Both the position numbers and the translations under genes were made by a program. 64,000 nt of DNA from Brachionus manjavacas (Eukaryota; Rotifera; Eurotatoria; Ploima; Brachionidae), in assembly GCA_019054805.1 (NCBI GenBank), contig JAHQIY010000002.1:1364001-1428000 (forward strand), in the 5' to 3' direction. How positions within the stretch are numbered: the stretch's first letter is position 1; every line of letters starts with the position of its first letter. This document shows positions 11,839-21,141 of this stretch, piece by piece. Below the pieces are notes generated by a model that searched no databases, had not been told where the DNA came from, and saw only the letters and a list, made by a program, of their open reading frames with translations.

Positions 11839-12105
11839 TCCATTGTTTTTGTATTAATATTTCCTTCTAACTTGTTCTGGTTAATTGTCTTTGTTGCTTT
11901 TTGTATAATTTAATTGTAAAAAATTTGCTGCGATCCATTAAAATTTTGTAAATATATTAGTTGTAATTAATATTTAATTTTTTTACTTATCAACATATAT
12001 TTAAAAAATCAACATACGTCTAAATTTTTTTTTGTTATAACGTTTAAATGTTAGTAAATAGAAAATGAATTAATAATTTGTTTATTCAAAAAAATTTTAA
12101 AAAAA

Positions 12106-15100
12106 TTAAAAACTATTGATTAAATAATAAAATGAATAACTGATGGTTGCTTTTTGAAAATAAAAATGATCTCTCTTCTTTTTCAGATTTTTTCCATATT
12201 TAGATAATTTTTTGACAGTTTTATATATGTCATCAACCACATAAAAATCATTTTTTAGCTTAAAAATTGAAACAGTATGGCCTGGTTTGTTTAAAGTTGC
12301 ACAAAGAAAATTATAGTTTCTATTATCACATGTTATAACATCTGGTAATTCATGGATAAAAATGTTCTTCTCTGCTGATTTTATAAACAAAAATGTAGGC
12401 TGATTAAAAAATTTAACGTTGAATTCAAAAGTCAACTTGCATGACTTGCATCTTTCTTCATTTTCAGCTGATAACTTAATTTTTGAATTAGATTTTTTAA
12501 AAAGTATGACATCAGATTCTTTGGGAATATTTCTCTCATTTTTTTCACATCTTGAACAACTTTGTTGAATAAATACATACTTTTGAAATTCTTTTAAATT
12601 CTTTGAAAAATTATCTTCTTCATTATTATCAAGTGATATTTCAATAAAATTTTCAGAAAAATTTAATTTTTGTATCATAGCTCATTATTTGTTTAATCCA
12701 TAATTCTTTAGCTTTATCGAAATTCTTTTATCCACTTCATCTATAATGTCTTTTATAACTATAGTCAACTTGTTACTTATTATATTTTGAAAATAAGAAG
12801 AATTTTTTTTATAAAGATACCAGAATGCTAAAAGAATATAATCAATTGAGCAAGTTTTTGAAACAAAAACGTTTTTTTCCTTTGTATTCAATGAAAGCTC
12901 CCCACTTTGGTATGTGATTTTTGAATGATTCAATACTTGTTAAATCGTTTGATGATATTTCATGAGTTTGATTCAATTCCTTTTGAAGGATTTCAATTTC
13001 AATATCACTTGAATCTGAACAACTAGTAGTATATTCCGAATCACTTGAACTTTCTTTTCTACTTCTCTTTCCTTTAATATTTTTCGGTTTGTTAGGCAAC
13101 TGTTGATTCTGTATATCGATAGGAATTTCGTTTAAATGTCTTCCTTTTGATATGATACCAGGTGTTCTATATTTTAAATAGCTTAAATAATAAATCACAG
13201 TTGCGACATGGCTACAGCATCCGACTATTCGACGACCTGACAAACATGTGCATATATGAGCTTAAATAAAAATTAAAATCAAAAGATTACCTAGTAAATA
13301 GTGTAAAATTTTGAATTTACCTTGAATTGACTTCGAATGATTTAATCCAGGTATATATTTGATAAAAACTTTGTATGTATTTTTAAACTGTTTAACATAG
13401 CTGGTTTGCCCAATATCTTTTAGATTTTTTTAGATCTTCTATGACGTGAAATTATTTCAAATGCAAGGATTTTTGAATTTTCATATTCATCAGTTAAAAC
13501 CCTATTTGACATATTCTTCATCAATCTTGAGCTAACAATGTAAGCTGTTTTATTAAATAAAAGGTCATCAGCGTAGGCTCTAGCTTGCTTTAACTGATAT
13601 GATCCAAGAAATAACTTTCTCATCATTTGTTTTGGTCTTAGAATTGGAAAATCAACAATACTTGAAATCGAAATAGATGCTATCAATTTTGTTTCCAAAT
13701 GTTTTCCTATTAAAAACTCTAATTCATTCTTGGTTATTTTTGATTTTCTAATCATTCTTCGCGCAATTTTTTCCATGATTTCCATCAGGGGAACAACTAA
13801 TATGGCTGAAATTAATCATTGCTGATGCTATTCGATAGTCAATTTGAATATGACCAATAGCTGTATTTCGAACATTTTCTAAAGCCCTAAATTTTTTAAT
13901 TTCGCCGATTTTTTTTCAACTATGAATCGACACTTAATTAATCAAATAAAATTTTAATAAAAAAAACATAATTTAATTTACCTTTGTTACCATTCGTGTT
14001 TCATTAGCCTGTTTGGTAGAAAGCTGTTTAGATTTTAAATTAGACTCATCCAAATCATTATTTAAAAACTGCTGACAAGTTGGAATTTTTACATCAAAAT
14101 CGTATTTTTCTCTAAGTTGTAATACGACATCTCTAAATCCTTTTAAATAAATCTTTTATTTTTAACAATTCACATAATAAAATTCTTTAGTGCAAATTAT
14201 AAATTTTTACAAACCTCTATCGAGAAAGATAATTGTTTTTCCAGGAAGAAGAATCTTTTCTTTTAGAGCTAAGTCTGTCTTCAATATATATTCAAATATA
14301 CAAGCATCGTTCATATTTGCAGAAAATGATCCATAACAGTCAATAATATATCCATCACTACAGCATATAATAAAAGGCTTAAGTAATGATGTTGATTTTT
14401 GAACACTCCAACTTTTATACTGGAAGTTATTATTCTGACTTTTTTCAATGCGAGTATAGGTACCATCACAAACAATAACAAGTTCTTCATTCTTAATTGA
14501 TAGAAGTTCTGTTACCATTTCATTGTTGTGTTTCAAAAAAATTCTCTTTTTCTATCAGCTCCAAGAAAAAATGGAACAAAATCATCGTTTATTGCCTTTC
14601 GTATTTGAGACAAGTATTTACTAATGGCTTGTTGAGAACATCCCTTTTTAAAAATTTTAGCAAGTACTGATTGGTTTGTTCCTGTTCTTAACCAGTATCG
14701 ATAAAGAGCAATCAGCTGTTCTTTCGAACGATTTTTACTATTTTTTATGCTAGTGATGAATTTAGAAAAGTCTAAAAATTGTTTTTTTGTCCAACCTGTA
14801 ATTTCAATACAATGTGAGTCTTGAACAGAAGAAATATCTTTAAATTTTTCAAACACACTTTTTTCACCGACTTCAAACATATCAAACATTTTTATTAATT
14901 GATTCTTATAATTTTTTTTTTGTACGAATTTGACCATAAAGTTCCTCTTTAATACAACCATTATTATCAAGATGGTTTCTGCAGCATCTTGCATTTTCAT
15001 CAATAATTATTCTTTTCATTTTGAATGCATGAATAATTGAATTTTTATTAATTGTTCGCAGTTTAATCCTATCAGAACGCTTCCGTCTACAAATAAAACA

Positions 15101-15145
15101 GCAATTATGCGAATTTATAGCTGTTTCTATCTTTTTCGTGGACAT
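12106..15145 (-). pseudogene. DDE transposase with C2HC finger, SWIM and USP-like protease region, frameshifted
   Basis: Read on the minus strand. A zinc finger (CFICRRKRSDRI, then ARCCRNHL) comes first, then a helix-turn-helix near KKGCSQQAISKYLSQI. The DDE_4-type catalytic region follows: VIVCDGTYTRIEKSQNNNF with the first Asp; FLDRGFRDVV after an intron at about 14140-14213 with the second; TKCRFIVEKK with the Glu. Next are the family linker (KLFLGSYQLKQARAYADDLL) and a SWIM finger (CTCLSGRRIVGCCSH), then a region with a Cys box (KTCSIDYILLAFW), two CxxC pairs and a His box (NKPGHTVSIF), resembling ubiquitin-specific proteases. Several frame changes and an in-frame TAA TGA split it, most at or next to A/T homopolymers. 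It resembles ISL2EU/Harbinger-related elements. Decayed gene or assembly errors are both possible. Confidence 0.75.
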
Positions 15146-15249
15146 TTTAATTTATTTTTTTATCTAAAAAATGAAGATTGAGTTCTTAAAAATTTCATAA
15201 AAATAATATTTTGTGTTATTATCGATTAGAGTGATATAATAAATATAGT

Positions 15250-16085
15250 TTAAACTTTTATTTGAAAAAAATACAAAAAAAAATTGAAAAATCTACTTTG
15301 ATTTTTTGGTTTCATTAACTTTTTTATCTGACATTTTACTCTTGATTCTTCTGTTAAAACTTTAATACAAATGTAAATTATGCACAGTTTTGTATAAATA
15401 GATTTCACTGTAAGAAGACAAGCTCCGATAAACACTAGATCCTAAATAGATAACAAATTTTAAATTCAAATCTTCAAATAAAAAAAAATACTTTTAATCC
15501 AACAAAATAAAAAATTCTGTTTTTTTCTTCATCGTATAATCCAAATGAGAACATAAGCCAACAAGCGAACTCATTATTTTTAAATAAGAGCCATTCAATT
15601 GTCTCTTCTACATTTTTTATGTCGCTAATTGCTATTGTTTCCCTAATTATAATTAGAACTTGTTCTTCATTTATTTTAAACCTAACAAAAGAAATTAGAG
15701 TAAGAAAATTAAAATTTACTGCAATCAAAAATTACCTTTTAATTTTTTGACATGTTTCTGAATTTTTTTGATGGTAAAATAAAATGCCTCCATCCCGTGG
15801 ATAAAAACCAATCTGAGAATCGCCAAAAATAATTGGTAGATATTTGTCGAAACAATTCAATGAATGATTTGGAGATATTGAAAATTCAATAATTTTTAGG
15901 CAACGAAGTTTATCATCACATGCCACAGCGTTGCTTACACCATGAAAAGTGTTTGGAGGAAAATGACTAGAAAATGTTTCAGTGTTTACATTTTTTTTAT
16001 TAGAAATTATATGGGCAGATGATAAAGTTTTACTTTTTTTGAAATTTAAACAAAATAAAAAAAGAAAAAAAATATATAATTGCAT
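15250..16085 (-). CDS. Predicted secreted or membrane protein, three exons (cargo gene)
   Basis: Exons 16085-15736, 15681-15492 and 15441-15250 join in phases 2 and 0 to give 243 residues. The start has a hydrophobic signal-like segment (MQLYIFFLFLFCLNF). The middle contains several cysteines (CDDKLRCLKI, SLNCFDKYLPIIFGD). The third exon has a second hydrophobic stretch (DLVFIGACLLTVKS, then LCIIYICIKVL), so it may be membrane-anchored rather than released. Introns are 54 and 50 nt. No family recognised. It lies just upstream, on the same strand, of the transposase, inside the inverted-repeat element, which suggests cargo or an accessory gene. Function unknown. Confidence 0.6.
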
Positions 16086-16205
16086 CTCCTTTTAGATTTT
16101 GTTTGAAAAAAAATTATTTTACTACAACTTTTTTATCGAAATAAAAAATATTATATTTTTAAGAATATCTTTTTTGAATCAAGTTTCAGCGAAAATTCTT
16201 ACTTT

Positions 16206-17068
16206 TTAACATAAAAAATCGATATTGACCTCAATAAAGATTTTTATACTAAAAAAACTTATTTTAAGGCAGAAAACATATCTTTAAAAAAGATAAAAAT
16301 TATAGTTTTTTCTTCCAAATTCTATTTTTTAACATAAAAAATCGATATTGACCTCAATAAAGATTTTTATACTAAAAAAACTTATTTTAAGGCAGAAAAC
16401 ATATCTTTAAAAAAGATAAAAATTATAGTTTTTTCTTCCAAATTCTATTTTTTTAACATAAAAAATCGATATTGACCTCAATAAAGATTTTTATACTAAA
16501 AAAACTTATTTTAAGGCAGAAAACATATCTTTAAAAAAGATAAAAATTATAGTTTTTTCTTCCAAATTCTATTTTTTAACATAAAAAATCGATATTGACC
16601 TCAATAAAGATTTTTATACTAAAAAAACTTATTTTAAGGCAGAAAACATATCTTTAATAAAGATAAAAATTATAGTTTTTTCTTCCAAATTCTATTTTTT
16701 TAACATAAAAAATCGATATTGACCTCAATAAAGATTTTTATACTAAAAAAACTTATTTTAAGGCAGAAAACATATCTTTAAAAAAGATAAAAATTATAGT
16801 TTTTTCTTCCAAATTCTATTTTTTTAACATAAAAAATCGATATTGACCTCAATAAAGATTTTTATACTAAAAAAACTTATTTTAAGGCAGAAAACATATC
16901 TTTAATAAAGATAAAAATTATAGTTTTTTCTTCCAAATTCTATTTTTTTAACATAAAAAATCGATATTGACCTCAATAAAGATTTTTATACTAAAAAAAC
17001 TTATTTTAAGGCAGAAAACATATCTTTAGAAAAGATAAAAATTATGGTTTTTTCTTCCAAATTCTATA
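16206..17068. repeat. Seven tandem copies of a 123-124 bp unit
   Basis: Units begin with TTAACATAAAAAATCGATAT at about 16206, 16329, 16453, 16576, 16700, 16824 and 16949 and are nearly identical; they differ in T-run length and a few substitutions such as TTTAATAAAG for TTTAAAAAAG. Each ends with a polypyrimidine TTTTTTCTTCC. The last copy runs into the homeobox gene region. Homogeneity points to recent expansion or ongoing gene conversion. Confidence 0.92.
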
Positions 17069-17190
17069 TCTTTTACCTTAAAAATTTTTTTCTTGTCGTT
17101 AGTATTTTAATTTTAGATTTTTTTGATATAATTATTATTCCAATATTTTATTTTAATCTTTTTATCTTGATGTTTAAGATTATTTTTAAA

Positions 17191-17740
17191 ATGGCATTAA
17201 TTCGTTATTCAAACATTTTACTCACTTCACTTAGAGCTTCAGCTAACTTAAGCTGGAGATTTTCTACCAATGCTTTTAAAATGTTTTTTAATTCTTCGAA
17301 AGTCTCTTTTCGAAGTTTATCGAAAGTTTTCAATACATTTATCAATAAAAAACAGTCCAAGAAAAATGATAATCAGCCTATTAAGAAAAATTCAAAAAAA
17401 CGAATAAATTTTAAAAATCGCAGGATTCTTTACGATGCACTCATATACCAAAAAGATTTTCTCGAAATGAAAAGATTCAATTAGCTAAAAAACAAATTTG
17501 TCGGTCCGTCAAATATCAAGATGGATTTCAAATTCAAGAAATAAAAAATTTAATTCGTCTAAACGCATATCATTAAACGAAGAAATAAAACTGAATGAAT
17601 TTTTTGAAAATGTGTGTGCATATCCACAAAAAGAACAAATATCTGAATTGGCAGAGAATCTCGAGATCACAAGAAGACAAATCAGTCAATGGTTTTACAG
17701 AAAAAGAAGAAAAGAATTAAAAAAAAATAAATCAATTTAA
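17191..17740 (+). pseudogene. Double-homeobox gene, first homeodomain frameshifted
   Basis: From the ATG at 17191 the frame runs through a Ser/Lys-rich leader into the start of a homeodomain, then shifts twice within about 50 bp near 17455 and 17500. The conserved third helix (VRQISRWISNSRNKKF) is in a different frame. A second homeodomain at about 17560-17735 is intact (NEFFENVCAYPQKEQI, then ITRRQISQWFYRKRRKEL), with the expected W-F and basic residues of the recognition helix. An alternative ATG at 17044 lies in the last tandem repeat and is less likely. Homeodomain proteins bind DNA; a role as regulator or repeat-binding protein of the element is inference. Both shifts could be sequencing errors. 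Confidence 0.6.
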
Positions 17741-18780
17741 TTTTATGTAAATTTTTTTTTTAAATAAATTTTTACTTGCTAAATACAATAATTAACTTTT
17801 TAAACATAGTGTATATTTTATTAGAGTATTAATAGCGATAAAAAATTTAGAGAAAAGGAAAAATATCATTTTTTTAGAATATCACTTTTATTTCAAAAAA
17901 CAATGTTTAATTTTAAATTTCACTTGAATGATAAAATCTTAATTTTTGCATCTGAACTTGGTTTTTGATTCAGGAAAATAGATGGATAAATTCGAACGAA
18001 TCATCATTTTATTGGAATTTTTTATAAGATATTTAATATTCACATTTATTTAACAAAAATATAAAATTACAAATAAACAAATAAATTATTTACCATTAAT
18101 GGTATTGTGAATTTAAAAAACAGAAAATAGAATAAAAAATTTTATTTAAGGCGATAAAGTGTAACATACTTTGTTGCAGTTTGTGGCCTTATTTTTTCTA
18201 ATATTTTTTATTAACTCTAATTTTGATTTATCAAAACATGATGAATTTTTTTTTCTATTTGTTTTTGAAATTCACAACACCCCAAAAAATCAAATCAAAT
18301 GTCAAAAAGAGCCCAAATCTGAGCTGAAGAATAAATAGGTTTTTTTAATGTTATATTTTTGTGACATGATTTGGATTCGAATTCTTAATAAAAAAATATT
18401 ATCTCTTTTTACTCATTTACATATGCAATGAATTATCAATAATCATTTGAATTTAATAACTTTAAAAAACTTAAAAACTTTCATAATTTTATTTAACCTG
18501 CAAATCTAAGACTTATTCATTTTTTTATGCTGACTGTTTTAAGTCCTAATGCTCCTGCAAATTAATCACAATTTTACTTGTGGTACTCTACAAATAGCAC
18601 CAATTGTCATTAAAAAAGCTGACCTCGTATCCTTGAGCCACTTATTGATTAGAAAAATTTAATAATTAATATTTAATTTTTTAATCGTTTTTTATAATTG
18701 TGGTTAAAAACTATTATAAACTTTAAAAGACTTTATTCTAATACAATTGAAGTTTTTTGTTTTGGTAGTTAAGTAGTCTC
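17741..18780. other. AT-rich spacer inside the 11.2-kb element
   Basis: No open frame with protein character and no repeat recognised. Confidence 0.4.
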
Positions 18781-19735
18781 TAAAGGAAGCTGGGATAGGA
18801 CCCTAAATTTTTTTGAAGATCATGATATTCTCATTAGATAAGGCAAGCTACATCCCACAGAGGGACAACGTAGTAGTGGTAGCCACAAAGCCTGCTAGCT
18901 CCTCAGGAAGGCTTCCTAAAACAGGAGGCAACAAGACAGCTACAGCTAAGTCTCGCACTCGCTCAAAAAGCAGGATGCGGTTTTAAGGAACTAGCAAAGC
19001 TCACACCGGGGATCGATTTAGTCAACAATATCCTTTCACCCACCACTAATCACCCTAATTATTCATTAATTCATAAGTGGAAGTTCGGTCGCCCGGTAAT
19101 TAGTAAATACTTCTGGGACAAAGACACGAACATTATTAATTAATTATGGAATTAATTAGTAATGTTCCATAATTCCTTATGGAATCGTGGAGGTACATGG
19201 ACAATCCAGAAAGCTCGGAAGACGAGCTTCAAGAGCAAAATGATAAGGAAAATGATCAAATAGGCGAGGGATCTCCAACAGCCTCCTCCACCTACTACCA
19301 CCAGCTTCTTTGCAACCAGGTCGAAAGAATTTTCGCCCAGTTCGATGATTGTCAGATTCAGGCCAAGGGTCTCACAGCTCACAGCTCTATATCTAGGGAA
19401 AAAGTAAAGGTGGACGCCTACTTCGCTCTACCCACAGATATCTTTCCATTAGGAATTTCCAATCACTCACGCGCTCTTTGCCAATCTACAAAACGGTCTC
19501 ATGATTCGGTCGGCAGCTGGTTGCGCTCGTATTAAGAGCTATTAGCACAAAATTAGTCCAGCGATAAGGATAAGGACTCGTGCTGGTCTCTCTTTAAAAG
19601 GCCAGAATAGTCGAATCATCCCGATATTGCGGAACGATCAAATAGGAACGATATTGCGGAACTTTTTTGCTGGTCTCGAGACCCAGGACGAAAGTAAGAC
19701 CCATAGCGGACTTCTCTGCATTAACAAGGTCCATA
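18781..19735 (+). other. Block richer in G+C, possible further inserted element
   Basis: Base composition changes abruptly from its surroundings at both sides (for example GAGGGACAACGTAGTAGTGG on the left and GACCCAGGACGAAAGTAAG on the right). It contains a duplicated motif (AACGATATTGCGGAAC and a near copy 24 bp upstream) and one moderate open frame. I could not identify terminal repeats, a target duplication, a polymerase or a tail, so its class is open. Confidence 0.4.
19179..19535 (+). CDS. Hypothetical 118-aa ORF in the G+C-richer block
   Basis: ATG at 19179 (alternative ATG at 19197). The N-terminal third is acidic (NPESSEDELQEQNDKENDQ), followed by a Ser/Thr-rich stretch and a section with two cysteines. 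Composition differs from random AT-rich frames, which supports coding, but no family is recognised. Possible gag- or ORF1-like protein of an unassigned element (inference only). Confidence 0.3.
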   Translation: MESWRYMDNPESSEDELQEQNDKENDQIGEGSPTASSTYYHQLLCNQVERIFAQFDDCQIQAKGLTAHSSISREKVKVDAYFALPTDIFPLGISNHSRALCQSTKRSHDSVGSWLRSY

Positions 19736-19803
19736 AAATAATATTTTTCTTATTTAAATTTTAAAAAAATTTTATTTTTTAAAGAAAAAACAATAATATT
19801 ACA

Positions 19804-20426
19804 CTAATTTTTTTCTAGCATATAAACATATAAAAAAATTAAAGTTAAAAAAATTATAACAAAGGTGATCACACAAATAACAATTTGAAAAAATCCAAAA
19901 ATTCCAACATTTGTAAATAATCCTTTAAAAAAAAAATTTAAGTAGAGACCACCACAATGCCCTATACTAGAAGCTATATCAGAAAAAGTAACAAGGATTG
20001 CTCTTAGAAAAGAAGGACTCTTTGAACAAAAGTCTGTGAAAAAAAAAACAAAAAAACTTAAATCTTTATACGGCAAGCACTTATTATATGCTATTTCTTG
20101 TTCAACATAGTTAACATAAACACCTTCCCCAATCAAAATTCCAAACAAACTAAAAATGACAACCATCAATGATATTAAGAATGTTTTAAGGGAAAAATAT
20201 TTATTTTTAACAAGCTTGACGTCCTCAATTCGAAGATTTTTTGCAAAAGTCCTCTGATTACTATTCCATACCAGCTCTAATTTTTCTTGATTTATACTCT
20301 TAATAAATCCTATTTGAATTAATCCTTAAAAAAAAATTTTAAACAATATTTAATTATAATGCATGATATTAATTTTATACCATTTGATCTTTTAAATGAA
20401 ACTTTATCATTGATTTTTAAATTCAT
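19804..20426 (-). CDS. Membrane protein with an N-terminal SH3/Tudor-like region, two exons (cargo gene)
   Basis: Exon 1 20426-20381 and exon 2 20324-19804 join in phase 1, giving 188 residues; the intron is 56 nt. The first 60 residues (NDKVSFKRSNGLIQIGFIKS, then KLELVWN and IEDVKLV) look like a small beta-barrel and recall the N-terminal region of kinesin-13 proteins; this is a pattern impression, not an alignment. Then come a hydrophobic segment (FLISLMVVIFSLFGILIG), a cysteine-containing loop and a long hydrophobic C-terminus (GFFQIVICVITFVIIFLTLI). No disabling changes. It sits 0.3 kb inside the right terminal repeat of the 11.2-kb element. Function unknown. Confidence 0.6.
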
Positions 20427-20742
20427 TTTTTAGCTTCAGTTAAACTTTGTCTAAAATTTTTAAAATGAATTTATATATAAATTAATTTATGTGCAATTTT
20501 TAAAAAATATGCTATGTCCAATTTAATATGTAATGCTCTATTTTCAATTGGAAAAAATTTGATTATTGAAAAATACGAAGAAGATGACTCAAAAATTATC
20601 CTCTTTTTTAAATAGATATTTATGTAATCTTATTTAAAAACTTTTTGTAACTAAAATTATTTTTTGTTAAATGAAATAAAAATTACAACTTAAATCTTTA
20701 GAAAAATAACTCTCAAACGCTAAAATTTTCGTTGTATTCTTG

Positions 20743-21141
20743 AAGATTTTAAGTATTTAATAAGGTTCATTAAGTTTTCTGCATCTTTAATCTGAATTTT
20801 TATTTAAAAATTATCTAACTTTTATCAAAAGATATTTTTTATTATTTTTAAATTGTTATTTAATTCAATTCTAAGCAAAATAAATCCTTAATAGAGAATT
20901 ATTCTTTTTCACCAAGAAAAAAAGAAACAACGACTGCTCGCAAGTAAAATTGTAAAGTTTATTATGAAAAAATGTATATTTTCATCTTGCAAAAATTGAC
21001 ATTTTTTTGGAAATCTAAAAAATTAGATAATTTTGCCGAAAGATGAGTAAAAAACCTTTATTTTGATATAAAAATTAAGTTGAACCCTCTTTTTTTAAAT
21101 AAAATATAAAAGGGCAAAATTTCAATGGAAACAGTGTATTG
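20743..21141 (-). repeat. Right terminal inverted repeat of the 11.2-kb element
   Basis: Reverse complement of 9941-10341, ending outward in GGAAACAGTGTATTG. The LINE resumes immediately beyond. Confidence 0.88.

Larger units (their letters stand above)
9941..21141. mobile_element. 11.2-kb DNA transposon with about 400-bp inverted repeats and cargo genes
   Basis: Sequence 9941-10341 reappears inverted at 20743-21141 with only a few differences by eye. Both outer ends begin CAATACACTGTTTCC. The element sits inside a LINE whose halves continue on either side, which marks the element boundaries independently. Inside, in order: a small membrane-protein gene (+), a DDE transposase with SWIM and protease-like regions (-), a secreted-protein gene (-), a seven-copy tandem repeat, a double-homeobox gene (+), a block richer in G+C, and a second membrane-protein gene (-). 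No clear target duplication is visible: the flanks read TTCTAAAGAA and TTCTTTATTA. The DDE gene is the likely mobiliser (inference). No DNA polymerase B, integrase or capsid gene was seen, so it is not a Polinton. Confidence 0.8.

Noticed and set aside
16206-17068. CRISPR-like array
   Set aside because: Units are contiguous, 123 bp and identical throughout; there are no spacers.
9941-21141. Polinton/Maverick or adintovirus
   Set aside because: Size and terminal repeats would fit, but no protein-primed DNA polymerase, retroviral-type integrase, packaging ATPase or capsid gene could be found.
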